Of a stretch of 64,000 bases of DNA, positions 34,874 through 43,489 are shown in pieces. A program made the position numbers and the translations under genes. Each line of letters starts with the position of its first letter. The stretch's first letter is position 1. Where the stretch lies: NCBI GenBank assembly GCA_050916095.1, contig CP050901.1, forward strand, positions 2,666,001 to 2,730,000, read 5' to 3'. Source of the stretch: JANPCX01 sp050916095. GTDB taxonomy: Bacteria; Pseudomonadota; Gammaproteobacteria; Burkholderiales; Burkholderiaceae_C. The notes beneath the pieces were generated by a model. It searched no databases. It was not told the origin of the DNA and was given only the letters and a program-made list of their open reading frames with translations.

Positions 34874-37255
34874 TCAGGTGGTACGGCGGCGCGAGGCGGC
34901 CACGCGAGCTTTGGTCGGTGCTGGCTTGATTGCGAGCTTGGTCTGCTTCTTGACCTGGCCTTCGGACTTGATTTTTTTCTTGGCAGGCGCGAGCCTGGTC
35001 TTCTGCGTTTGATGCTTGATTGGATTTTCAAGCGCTTGCGTCAAAGCGCGTGCCTGAGTGATCACGCGCTGGGGATCGACCTCCAACATGCCCATGACAA
35101 GCTCGATGATTTCCGAACGCGGATGATCCAGTGTGGGCTCGATCATCATCACCGCTGCCGACACGGCCAGCGCACTTTCTCGACTGGCTTGGTCGGGCAA
35201 CAGTTGCGGCAAAGCGTTCAACGCCTCGATGGGCGCAACGGCAGTGATGCACGCCTGATCTTTGAGCAGTTGCACCCAGTTGGTCTTGTCCAACCGTCCA
35301 CCTGGCATGGGACCGCTTGGCTGTTGGGCGAGCAAACGTGCGATGCGGAAGCTGCGTCGCTCGAACGATCCAACCGACACCATGCCAGCCAGAACGATGC
35401 GGCACACGGCTTGTGCAAAGCCTCCTTCATGAATACGAAGCAGCACCGCTTCTCGCGCTTGCGCGAGCTCGGCTTGGGCCCACGTTTGTGCACGCTCTGC
35501 GTCTGTGGGATCGGGTTTGAACCAAGCGCCAAGGCCCCATGGCCCGTAGACGAGTCGAGCCCATGAAGCGACTGCGGCATCTCGCTGGTCTCGGTGCATA
35601 TTGAGCAGATTCACGATTTTTTCCGAGACGGCCACTTCCAGCTGGCGCACCGGGTGATCCTCGGCCAGCGTCAAGCGCTTGTCTCTGGCCTCCTGGGCGA
35701 GCAGACGAATCAGCGGCGCCAACGGTGAGCTGTCGGAGATCAATTGGCGTTGCATGCGCAGCGGGTGCATGCGACCCAGCACATCGGCCACGCCAGGTTG
35801 AGCCCAGAGTTGCACCCAGGGTCGCACCCAAGTTTTATAAAAATTGGCGTTTTGCTCTGAAACCTTTTGCACCGTGGAGAACAGCGCCTCTTCTTCGCGG
35901 CCCTCGGGGTTGAGCGCACGAATGTCGTCCATGGTGCGGTGCCGATAGTGCACCGTGTAGTCGCCCGGTTCGAGGTGATCCCAGCGCTGCAATTCCAAAC
36001 CCGCCTTGGACTCCAACTTCATTTCATACAGGCCCGGTGGCAGGCTCTCAATCATGTCGAGTGAGGCGACAAGTTGGTCATGCTCTTTGCGCGCAATGTC
36101 CCCGCCAACAAAAATACCCAGGTGACCCACGTTCTCGTGCAGCACATAAATGATGGTCCGGCCGGCGGCGGCAATGGCACGCTCGTCGCCCCAGGTGTCG
36201 ATGATCCAATTCAGCGCCTGCGGCGGCGGCGTGATGTTGTCGCCCCATGACGCAAACACCACCATCGGTGAGGTGATGTTGCGCAAATCAACGGCTCTTC
36301 CAGACACACTGAACTCGCCGCGAGCCAGTCGGTTGCCAACAAACAATTGTTCGACAATCGATTCGATCTCGCTGGTGGTCATGCGAAAAAAGCCACCCCA
36401 CCAGCGTTCAAATTCGAGGTATCTCGGTGCTTCGGTGTCAATGTTGGCCCACAGCTTGTAGTGCTTGCCCCACCAGGTATGAGCGGGGTTCAGCCCCTCG
36501 AAGTTTTTGACCAAGTGCGCGCCGTCGAAGCGGCCGGCACCCAAGTCTGCTGTGAACGAGGCCAGCCACGAGCCGCCCAAGGTCGCGCCTGAATAGCGCA
36601 TGGGGTTGAGCTTGGCGCTGCCCGCCCAATACGACAAGGGCGCGCCCACCACCATCAAGGGGCCAAACAACTCGGGCCGCAGGGCGTTCAGCGCCGTCAT
36701 CGCCCAGCCCGCTTGACAGTTGCCGATGACCACGGGTTTGGCAGGGCAGTGCGGATGCCGCGCCATCACTTCCTCAATGAAACGCGCCTCGGCGTCCAAG
36801 ACCGAGCCCAGCGTTTGCTGGTCCTCGGGCTGCGGACGAAATGTGATGAAGTAAACCGTGTGCCCAGCGCGCATCGCCACACCGACCTCTGAATCGAACT
36901 TGAAGCCGCCAATTCCGGGCCCATGGCCTGCTCGCGGATCGACCACCACCACAGGACGTGCCTCAGCCTTGACTGGCAGGTCCTCCGGCGCAAGGAAGCG
37001 CAGCAGTGCGTAGTTGCAAGGGTCAGGCAAGTCGCGGCCGTCGAGCACGGTTTCGAACTCGAACTTCAGCAGCGGTGGTGTGCCGTTTTCAAGGTGCTCG
37101 GCGTAGTCGTTTCCACGGTCAAGCAGCGTTTCCATGAACAAGGCGGCACGCTGTGCTGCATCGACAAAATAGTCCGCAGGGCCTGCCGCGCTCGGCGCGG
37201 GCGCTGGGCTGGTTGTCGCTGAAGCTCTACCTTGACGGTGGGGATGTGCTGGCAC
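34874..37255 (-). CDS. DUF3141 domain protein (PHA synthase-like alpha/beta hydrolase)
   Basis: This 793-residue protein has an alpha/beta-hydrolase region related to polyhydroxyalkanoate synthases: RPVVVVDPRAGHGPGIGGFK, then VVIGNCQAGWAMTALNALRP with Cys in the nucleophile-elbow position (G-N-C-Q-A-G), and HENVGHLGIFVGGD, where the catalytic His would lie. The rest is the long DUF3141-specific C-terminal domain and a Lys/Arg-rich tail reminiscent of granule-binding proteins. Its role is unproven; a link to PHA metabolism is inferred from the fold and tail. GTG 37255 was chosen because TTAGGAG lies seven bases upstream and the extra 57 residues of the longer frame look non-coding. It diverges from the HDOD gene. 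Confidence 0.82.
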   Translation of the reverse strand: MPAHPHRQGRASATTSPAPAPSAAGPADYFVDAAQRAALFMETLLDRGNDYAEHLENGTPPLLKFEFETVLDGRDLPDPCNYALLRFLAPEDLPVKAEARPVVVVDPRAGHGPGIGGFKFDSEVGVAMRAGHTVYFITFRPQPEDQQTLGSVLDAEARFIEEVMARHPHCPAKPVVIGNCQAGWAMTALNALRPELFGPLMVVGAPLSYWAGSAKLNPMRYSGATLGGSWLASFTADLGAGRFDGAHLVKNFEGLNPAHTWWGKHYKLWANIDTEAPRYLEFERWWGGFFRMTTSEIESIVEQLFVGNRLARGEFSVSGRAVDLRNITSPMVVFASWGDNITPPPQALNWIIDTWGDERAIAAAGRTIIYVLHENVGHLGIFVGGDIARKEHDQLVASLDMIESLPPGLYEMKLESKAGLELQRWDHLEPGDYTVHYRHRTMDDIRALNPEGREEEALFSTVQKVSEQNANFYKTWVRPWVQLWAQPGVADVLGRMHPLRMQRQLISDSSPLAPLIRLLAQEARDKRLTLAEDHPVRQLEVAVSEKIVNLLNMHRDQRDAAVASWARLVYGPWGLGAWFKPDPTDAERAQTWAQAELAQAREAVLLRIHEGGFAQAVCRIVLAGMVSVGSFERRSFRIARLLAQQPSGPMPGGRLDKTNWVQLLKDQACITAVAPIEALNALPQLLPDQASRESALAVSAAVMMIEPTLDHPRSEIIELVMGMLEVDPQRVITQARALTQALENPIKHQTQKTRLAPAKKKIKSEGQVKKQTKLAIKPAPTKARVAASRRRTT

Positions 37256-37450
37256 AGTGCGACTCCTAAAGTCGACCGATGATGCAAGGCCTGGGCACCC
37301 ATGATCGCCAGAAAAGCGGGGTGAGAAGCCACCAATCCGGGGACAAACAACGCTTGAATAGCAGCGTTTTTGTCCGCATTGCTGCGATACAGCCGCTGAC
37401 ACAATCGAAACGTGGCGATGAGCCACGTCTCACCCAGGGATGGACAGAGC

Positions 37451-38308
37451 ATGAATCTGCAGCAGCTTCTCGAACAGCCCAGCAAGCTCCCAACCATTCC
37501 CAAGGTGGTGCAACAACTCATCAACAGTTTTAGCGCCGAGGATGTGTCCATCGACGAGATCGCGCGTCATCTGGCCGCTGACCCGACGCTGAGCGCCAAA
37601 CTGCTGCGCCTGGCCAATTCGGCCTATTTTCATGTCTCACGCACTGTGAACACCGTCGACGATGCACTGCGCATGCTGGGCTTCGTGATGGTTAGAAACC
37701 TCGTACTGGGCAGCGGAATCTCGACGGCGTTTCGCAACACACCGGGCATGAATTTGCAGCAGTTCTGGCGCTACAACCTATACACCGCCTGCGCCTCACG
37801 TTGGTTGGCGGCGCGTGGCGGAGAAAACGCAGACTTTGTCTTCACCGTCGGCCTGTTGCACGGCATCGGTCAGTTGCAAATGCACGCAGCACTGGGCGAG
37901 GCGGTGCTGAAGCTCGACAAAAAAATCAATGTGCTGGATGCGGATCGCGCGGACGCTGAGCAGGAGGCTTTAGGGTTTCACTACGGCACGGTATCCGCAG
38001 GTTTGGCCAAGACATGGAACTTCCCAGACCCCATCATTGCAGCCCTGAGCAGGGTGCCCAAACCTTTGGACGCCGCAGAGTTCTCCAACACCGCCGCCTG
38101 GGTTCACATGGGCGCATGGCAGGCGCGAAACGAAGTGCTGAACTTGGATGAGGCCGCGAGTTTGGCGAGGTATCCCAGTGCGGTTGGTCAACGCCTGCTC
38201 TTGCAACCTGATTGGACAGACGCGCTGGCTTGCGCAAACCCACAAACCTCGTCAGCCATACCGCCTTTGAGCGAGCTCACTGAAGGCTTGGATGCGATGT
38301 TCGGTTGA
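37451..38308 (+). CDS. HDOD domain protein
   Basis: This 285-residue regulatory protein has one HDOD domain, a catalytically inactive relative of HD phosphohydrolases. Typical text: LPTIPKVVQQLINSFSAED, IARHLAADPTLSAKLLRLANSAYF, DALRMLGFVMVRNLVLG, FVFTVGLLHGIGQLQMH and GFHYGTVSAGLAKTWNFP. No other signalling domain is attached. Such proteins act in signalling or motility/stress control in proteobacteria, but no specific role can be assigned. ATG 37451 (MNLQQLLEQP) is preferred to the frame opening at 37412. The 195-bp gap to the divergent DUF3141 start holds both promoters. Confidence 0.88.
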   Translation: MNLQQLLEQPSKLPTIPKVVQQLINSFSAEDVSIDEIARHLAADPTLSAKLLRLANSAYFHVSRTVNTVDDALRMLGFVMVRNLVLGSGISTAFRNTPGMNLQQFWRYNLYTACASRWLAARGGENADFVFTVGLLHGIGQLQMHAALGEAVLKLDKKINVLDADRADAEQEALGFHYGTVSAGLAKTWNFPDPIIAALSRVPKPLDAAEFSNTAAWVHMGAWQARNEVLNLDEAASLARYPSAVGQRLLLQPDWTDALACANPQTSSAIPPLSELTEGLDAMFG

Positions 38309-38369
38309 AAACGGGGGAGTGGGGTGCCATGAAGGCCGCTCACCGCTGCTGATGAACTGGGCCTTGAGA

Positions 38370-38443
38370 TGGAGGCGCGGGCCGGAGTCGAACCGACCTA
38401 CACGGATTTGCAATCCGGTGCATAACCGCTTTGCTACCGCGCC
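38370..38443 (-). tRNA. tRNA-Cys (GCA)
   Basis: The minus strand starts GGCGCGGTAGCAAAGCGG and ends with CCGCGCC-T-CCA, a perfect 7-bp acceptor stem with encoded CCA. The anticodon loop is TTGCAAA (anticodon GCA), the T-loop GGTTCGACTCC. Length 74 nt. It lies downstream of tRNA-Gly on the same strand. Confidence 0.96.
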
Positions 38444-38504
38444 GTATTCAATGCAACCTCTTCGCGGCCTGCCAAAAGGGCTCAAGCCACTGGTATTGCG
38501 CTAC

Positions 38505-38534
38505 AAAAAAGGGAAGCCGAAGCTCCCCTTTTTC
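38505..38534 (-). terminator. Rho-independent terminator after tRNA-Gly
   Basis: On the minus strand GGGGAGC-TTCG-GCTTCCC followed by six T: a 7-bp stem with one G-T pair and a stable TTCG tetraloop. It lies between the two tRNA genes, so tRNA-Cys probably needs its own promoter or read-through. A T-run on the other side makes it potentially bidirectional. Confidence 0.85.
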
Positions 38535-38543
38535 TATTTGTAT

Positions 38544-38619
38544 TGGAGCGGGAAACGAGGCTCGAACTCGCGACCTCAACCTTGGCAAGGTTGCGCTCTA
38601 CCAACTGAGCTATTCCCGC
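38544..38619 (-). tRNA. tRNA-Gly (GCC)
   Basis: The minus strand starts GCGGGAATAGCTCAGTTGG and ends TTCCCGC-T-CCA with encoded CCA. The anticodon loop CTTGCCAAG gives GCC; the T-loop is GAGTTCGAGCCTC. Length 76 nt. Confidence 0.96.
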
Positions 38620-38893
38620 ATTGATCTCACTTTTACTTGCCTGATGCCACTCAGCCAAGACAGAAATTATATGCCATTTTTCAGGCAGCTGACAAGTACG
38701 CCACTCAACTTTTGCTGACCTTTGCCAGATCAACTGGCGAGGGAGTCCGTCGAACCTCCTTGAAGAACAAGTTCCGCAGCGGTATTTTGCCTTAACTTAC
38801 CCCCAAACACGCCCCCATTGTTTTTTGCTGTCGAAGGGGCGAGAACCGCCGCGCTGAGATGGTCAAGTCCCCGTAAACCTCGGATTGGATGCT

Positions 38894-39490
38894 TCAACCC
38901 GCCGATTCAAACTGGAATCTTCCTCGAGCCACGATGTCTTTCAAGGGCTGGCGCTGGTTGGGCACTTCACGTTGGCGCAAGTCCTCCGGCAAGGTGTCCG
39001 CTTGGGCTTGTCGCCCGATGGCAATGGCGACCTCGACATGGAAACCATCCGGAATCCCCAGGGTTTGTCTTGCCGCGTCGCGGTTGAAGCCGCCAATGGC
39101 ATGGGTGCGCCAGCCACTGTGTTCAGCCTGGAATGCGAGGCTGGCCCATGCGGCCCCTGCGTCGAGGGAGTGGCTGCGCAGTGGTGTGGCCTCCGTGGCG
39201 TCTTTGCGGCGGTGGGTGGTTTTGGACACCAGCACCACCAGCGCAGCGGCTTTGGCGGACCAGCGCTGGTTGTTTTCGTTGAGCAAGGCATGGACTGCAG
39301 TCCACTCCGGTGTTCCATTGAGCACATAAATGAAACGCCAGGGCTGGGAGTTGTTGGCTGAGGGGGCCCAGCGGGCGGCTTCAAACAAGCTGAAAAGTTC
39401 GGTCTCGCTGATGGCCTCGCCGGAGAAGGCGCGGGGCGACCAGCGGTTGATGAACAGTGGGGCGATGGGGTGTTCTGCTTGTCGGCTCAT
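38894..39490 (-). CDS. Nitroreductase family flavoprotein
   Basis: This 198-residue FMN-dependent oxidoreductase has RWSPRAFSGEAISETELFSLFEAARWAPSANNSQPWRF near its N-terminus (core cited: RWAPSANNSQPWRF), the typical nitroreductase FMN-binding block, and later AAWASLAFQAEHSGW and a GIPDGFHVEVAIAIG segment. The physiological substrate cannot be told. Its ATG (39490) overlaps the stop of the upstream solute-binding gene as ATGA, so it appears to be the last, translationally coupled gene of the yejBEFA-type operon. The 274 bp beyond its stop toward tRNA-Gly hold no gene I can support. Confidence 0.88.
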   Translation of the reverse strand: MSRQAEHPIAPLFINRWSPRAFSGEAISETELFSLFEAARWAPSANNSQPWRFIYVLNGTPEWTAVHALLNENNQRWSAKAAALVVLVSKTTHRRKDATEATPLRSHSLDAGAAWASLAFQAEHSGWRTHAIGGFNRDAARQTLGIPDGFHVEVAIAIGRQAQADTLPEDLRQREVPNQRQPLKDIVARGRFQFESAG

Positions 39491-41397
39491 GGTGATTTCG
39501 CGGCGAAAGTGGATGTGGAGTTGCGAATAGCTTGTTTCTCGGGCGTCTCTCCAGGAGAGCCTGCTTTTCCGGGGGCCGCCCACCAGAACTGAGTGGCCCA
39601 TTCGTTGGCTGCGTAGTAGGTGGGCAGCGTTTTAGGCCGCTCAAGCGATTTGTTGTAAATCAGGTAGTGCTTGGTGAGGTAGCGCCATGGAATGAAGTAG
39701 TGGCCGTGGATCAGCACGCGGTCCAGGGCTTTGGCGGTGATTTCCAGTTCGGCCTGGCTGTTCGCGTCCATTAACTTCTTGATCAGTTCATCCACCACGG
39801 GCGACTTCACACCGGCCACGTTTTCTGAGCCCGGCACATCGGCGTCCTTGCTGTTGAAGGTGCGCCATAACTCGCCACCAGGCATACGCGCTTCGCGCAG
39901 CGAGACCGAGGCGTAGTCGAAATCAAATTGGTTCATTCGCCGACGCGTGGTGGCGGCATCCGACAGCTTTTTCTGCACCACGATGCCCACCACCGCCAGG
40001 TTGCGGTAAATCGGGTCGGTGAAGGGGCTTTGATTTCGTGAACCGGCCACTTCCAGCACAAAGGGCTCGCCCTTGGCGTTGCGCAGCACGCCGTCTTTGT
40101 TCGTCCAGCCTGCCTGAGCAAACAGTTCGAGTGCTTTTTTGAGGTTGCGCCGGATGTCACCGGGGCGGTTGTTGGTGGGTTGCTCGAACATGGGTCCAAA
40201 CACCTCGGGCGGCAACTGGCTGCGGTAAGGCTCGAGCAGCTTCAATTCAGCCTCGCTCGGCAGCCCCGTCGCGGCCAAGGGCGTGCCGCTGAAATAACTT
40301 TGAACCCGTTTGAATTCGTTGTCGAAAATTTTCCCGTTGATCCATTCAAAGTCCAGCGTGTAGTTCAGCGCCTGGCGAACACGCGGGTCGGCAAAACGCT
40401 CGCGCCGCAGGTTCACCACCCAACCGTTCATGGACGGCGGGTTGCTGTGCGGCAGCACTTCTTTGACCAGCTCGCCGCTGTCGAAGTGTTTGCCGATGTA
40501 CTGGCAGCACCAGTAGCGCATTTGCACTTCGCTGAAAAAGTTGTACTCGCGGGCACGCAAGGCGGCCACTTGGGTGTCGCGGTCTTTGTAGAGTTTGTAG
40601 TCCACCACGTCGAAGTTGAAACTGCCCCGGCGCACGGGAATGTTTTGCCCCCAGTAGTCCGGGTTGCGCCGGTAGGAAATGTTGGAGCCTTCATCGGCCT
40701 TGTCGATCACATACGGACCACTGGCTATCGGCTTTTCCAGACGCAGTTTGTCGAATTCGATCTTTTCGCCCTTGGCATCCAGGCTCCATTTCGGCGAAAA
40801 CACCGGCAGGCTGCCCGCGACAAAACTCAGGTCGCGGCCGGGGCGTTTGAAGGTGAATTTGACCGTCAGCCTGTCCACCACGGTGACGTCCTCGATCTCG
40901 GAAAAATACGACTTGAACCGGGGGCTGGCCTTGCGGCTGGTGAGCACACCGAAGGAGTACTTCACGTCTTTGGCGGTGACCGGGTCGCCGTTGGAAAACT
41001 TCGCTTGCGGGTGAAGCCGAAATACCACCGAGCCGAAGTCAGCTGCCACCTCGATGTCCTGTGCCAGCAAGCCGTACTGCGTGTTGCGTTCATCCAGGCT
41101 GAGTGTGGTCAAAGTTTCAAACACCAGCTCGCTCAAGCCGGGGGCGGCGCGACCGCGAAGGGAGAAAGGGTTGAACTTGTCGAAGCTGCTGCTCATGGAC
41201 GACAAAGTCAGGCGGCCCCCTTTGGGCGCTTGTGGGTTGGCGTAGTCAAAGTGCTTGAAGTCGGGCGGGTATTTGGGCTCGCCGAACTGCGCCACGGCGT
41301 GGACGGCCAGCACTGGACTGACGGCGAACATTGTTGACACCATTACCAGGACCGGCGCAAGGCCTCTCAGTGATGTGTTGATCCAGCATGAGGTCAC
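39487..41397 (-). CDS. yejA: Peptide ABC transporter substrate-binding protein (YejA-like, family 5)
   Basis: This periplasmic family 5 solute-binding protein is about 636 residues. The mature start VHAVAQFGEPKYPPDFKHFDYANPQAPKGG (core HFDYANPQAPKGG) is typical of the YejA branch, which handles oligopeptides and, in E. coli, microcin C. Further blocks: ARGLSELVFETL-like text, FRLHPQAKFSNGDPVTAKDV, RFKSYFSEIEDV and GPYVIDKADEGSNISYRRNPDYWG (core RRNPDYWG). A signal helix (LAPVLVMVSTMFAVSPVLA) precedes it. The start is uncertain: the frame continues upstream through a palindromic repeat to 41664, and I chose GTG 41397 as the first codon outside the repeat. It is coupled by ATGA to the nitroreductase gene. 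Confidence 0.85.
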   Translation of the reverse strand: MTSCWINTSLRGLAPVLVMVSTMFAVSPVLAVHAVAQFGEPKYPPDFKHFDYANPQAPKGGRLTLSSMSSSFDKFNPFSLRGRAAPGLSELVFETLTTLSLDERNTQYGLLAQDIEVAADFGSVVFRLHPQAKFSNGDPVTAKDVKYSFGVLTSRKASPRFKSYFSEIEDVTVVDRLTVKFTFKRPGRDLSFVAGSLPVFSPKWSLDAKGEKIEFDKLRLEKPIASGPYVIDKADEGSNISYRRNPDYWGQNIPVRRGSFNFDVVDYKLYKDRDTQVAALRAREYNFFSEVQMRYWCCQYIGKHFDSGELVKEVLPHSNPPSMNGWVVNLRRERFADPRVRQALNYTLDFEWINGKIFDNEFKRVQSYFSGTPLAATGLPSEAELKLLEPYRSQLPPEVFGPMFEQPTNNRPGDIRRNLKKALELFAQAGWTNKDGVLRNAKGEPFVLEVAGSRNQSPFTDPIYRNLAVVGIVVQKKLSDAATTRRRMNQFDFDYASVSLREARMPGGELWRTFNSKDADVPGSENVAGVKSPVVDELIKKLMDANSQAELEITAKALDRVLIHGHYFIPWRYLTKHYLIYNKSLERPKTLPTYYAANEWATQFWWAAPGKAGSPGETPEKQAIRNSTSTFAAKSP

Positions 41398-41412
41398 ACA
41401 CCGTTGGTACCT

Positions 41413-41643
41413 GCCCTTCGACAGGCTCAGGGAGAACGGACGGGGGGTGGTTATCAACTTTGGAAACATCGTTAGAAATTCAGGCCACGAGGAGCGCAGG
41501 GGGACACCCCCCATCCGTTCGGGCTGAGCCTGTCGAAGCCAGCGTGTGCCTCGGTGCAGACCCTTCGACAGGTCCTGTCCTGAGCTCCGTCGAAGGGTCA
41601 GAGCGAACGGGCTGGAAGTTGTCGTGAACAACGTAAACATCAA
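41413..41643. repeat. Palindromic intergenic repeat, copies 4a and 4b, inside the yej operon
   Basis: 4a (41413-41480) is one arm, CCCTTCGACAGGCTCAGGG, with a degraded flank. 4b (41514-41643) is a full unit: ATCCGTTCGGGCTGAGCC, linker CCAGCGTGTGCCTCGGTGCAG, a duplicated second arm (CCCTTCGACAGGTCC and TCCGTCGAAGGGTCAG), and outer flank GTTGTCGTGAACAACGTAAA. It lies between the ATPase and solute-binding genes. Confidence 0.8.
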
Positions 41644-41660
41644 AAACTTCATGGCCCGTT

Positions 41661-43307
41661 TCACAAAGAGGCCTGCACCAAACGCTGGGTGTAGGCGTGC
41701 TGGGGGCTGGCGATCACGGCCTCCGTTTGGCCGCTTTCAACGATGTGCCCGTCGCGCAGCACATAAAGCCGGTGGGCCAGTGACTTGACCACGGTGAGGT
41801 CGTGGCTGATTAGCACATAACTGAGCTTGAACTTCTTTTGCAAACGAACCAGCAGTTGCAGCACCTGCTGCTGGATGGACACGTCCAGCGCCGAGGTGGG
41901 CTCGTCCAGGATCAAGACCCTGGGGTTGAGCACGATGGCGCGGGCGATGGCAATGCGCTGGCGCTGCCCGCCGGAGAACTGGTGCGGGTAGGCATTGAGC
42001 ACGCTGGGCGGCAAACCCACCTCCCCCAGCACATCGATCACACGTTGTTTGCGCTGCGCCGGGTTTAACTCAGGGAAATGCAGGGCCAGTCCCTCGCCCA
42101 CGATTTGCTCCACGGTCTGCCGGGGCGAGAGCGATCCGAACGGATCCTGGAACACCACCTGCAAGCGGGCGCGCAAAGAACGCCGTTCCTGACGGCTGCG
42201 GCTTTGAACATCGCGGCCTTCAAAGTCAATGCGGCCCGCATGAACACGGATGAGGTTCAGGATGGCCTGGGCCAAGGTGGATTTGCCCGAGCCCGATTCG
42301 CCCACCACGCCGATGGTTTCGCCTTCACGCAGTTCGGTGTCGGCTGAGTCGAGTGCGACAAAACGGTCGCTGAAAAACAGCCCTCGCCAGCCGGGTGCTT
42401 TTTTGGGGTACTCCACCCGCAGTTTTTCAGTGCGCAGCAACACGGGCGCGTCCGCAGCCACCTCGTCGATCTCACGCACCGGCAGGCTGTTCAGCAGCTT
42501 GATGGTGTAGGGGTGCTGGGGCCGGTTGAAGATGGTTTCGGTGTCGCCCACTTCCACAATGCGGCCGCGCTCCATCACGGCCACCTTTTGCGCGAAACGA
42601 CGCACCAGGTTCAGGTCATGGGTGATCAGCAGCACCGCCATGCCCTGGGCGTCGGGCTGGCCCGTGGCTTCTTGTTCGCGCAGGTTGTCTTCGGCCTGCA
42701 GGTCCAGCAGCAGTTTGACGATGCGGGCGCGGATGGTGAGGTCCAGCGCCGTGGTGGGCTCGTCCGCAATCAGGAGCTTGGGGCGGCAGGCCAAGGCCAT
42801 GGCGATCATGGCGCGCTGGCGCTGGCCTCCGGAGAGCTGGTGGGGGTAGCTGTCCACCCGGCGCTCAGGCTCGCGGATGCCTGTGCGGGCGAGCAGTTGA
42901 ATGGTTTTTTCTCGTGCTGCGGCCGCCGCCAGGCCTTCGTGCAACACCAAGGTTTCGGCGATCTGGTTGCCTATGGTGTACAGCGGGTTCAAGGCCGTCA
43001 TCGGCTCTTGAAAAATCATCGAGATGTCACCACCACGCACCTTGCGCAATTCCACGTCGCTGAGTTGGTTCAGATCCTGTCCATTGAAATGAATTTCACC
43101 GGCGACACGCGCCTGGGACAACAAACGCAGGATGGACAGTGCCGTCACGGTTTTGCCCGAGCCCGACTCGCCCACCAGCGCCACACGCTTGCCGCGCGCG
43201 ATGGCCAGGTCCAGGCCATGGACGGCGGTCTTGGCACCAAAGTGGATGGAAAGATTTTTCAGTTCCAACAAAGGTGCGCTTGGCGCGGAAGGAAGCGATG
43301 TGCTCAT
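41661..43307 (-). CDS. yejF: Peptide ABC transporter dual ATPase (YejF-like)
   Basis: This 548-residue protein fuses two ATPase domains, as YejF does. Domain 1: Walker A GESGSGKT near residue 47, Q-loop IFQEPMTALNPLY, signature LSGGQRQRAMIAMAL, Walker B LLIADEPTTALD. Domain 2: GESGSGKSTLAQAI, FQDPFGSLSPRQTV, FSGGQRQRIAIARAI, LILDEPTSALDVS. Both sites look competent. An oligopeptide-binding C-terminal iron-sulfur motif is not evident. It is the only ATPase of this transporter type in the window and could also energise the second, ATPase-less YejBEA set near 60-64 kb (inference). Confidence 0.92.
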   Translation of the reverse strand: MSTSLPSAPSAPLLELKNLSIHFGAKTAVHGLDLAIARGKRVALVGESGSGKTVTALSILRLLSQARVAGEIHFNGQDLNQLSDVELRKVRGGDISMIFQEPMTALNPLYTIGNQIAETLVLHEGLAAAAAREKTIQLLARTGIREPERRVDSYPHQLSGGQRQRAMIAMALACRPKLLIADEPTTALDLTIRARIVKLLLDLQAEDNLREQEATGQPDAQGMAVLLITHDLNLVRRFAQKVAVMERGRIVEVGDTETIFNRPQHPYTIKLLNSLPVREIDEVAADAPVLLRTEKLRVEYPKKAPGWRGLFFSDRFVALDSADTELREGETIGVVGESGSGKSTLAQAILNLIRVHAGRIDFEGRDVQSRSRQERRSLRARLQVVFQDPFGSLSPRQTVEQIVGEGLALHFPELNPAQRKQRVIDVLGEVGLPPSVLNAYPHQFSGGQRQRIAIARAIVLNPRVLILDEPTSALDVSIQQQVLQLLVRLQKKFKLSYVLISHDLTVVKSLAHRLYVLRDGHIVESGQTEAVIASPQHAYTQRLVQASL

Positions 43308-43348
43308 GGTGTGGCCTCAAGTTGGCGCAAGGCTGACAGGTTGGGGGT

Positions 43349-43489
43349 ATTGATGGTTTTATAAGACATGAGAAATCCAAATCCGTTCGCACTGAGCTTG
43401 TCGAAGTGCTTCATCGAGGTACGCGCAGGCTTCGACAGGCTCAGCCCGAACGGTATGTGGTGTCGTGACTTGTGTAAGGCTCAATACGA
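43349..43489. repeat. Palindromic intergenic repeat, copy 5, inside the yej operon
   Basis: A complete unit with outer ends TATTGATGGTTTTATAAGAC on the left and GTGTCGTGACTTGTGTAAGG-CTCAATA on the right; the arms are ATCCGTTCGCACTGAGC and CTTCGACAGGCTCAGCCC. It lies between yejE and yejF, and the yejE reading frame ends within its right half. Confidence 0.85.

Noticed and set aside
37256..37426. N-terminal extension of the DUF3141 protein
   Set aside because: Overlaps the divergent promoter region, is Cys/Arg-rich non-coding-looking text, and a good binding site marks GTG 37255.
40180..41337. 385-codon frame opposite yejA
   Set aside because: Antisense shadow of a conserved binding protein.
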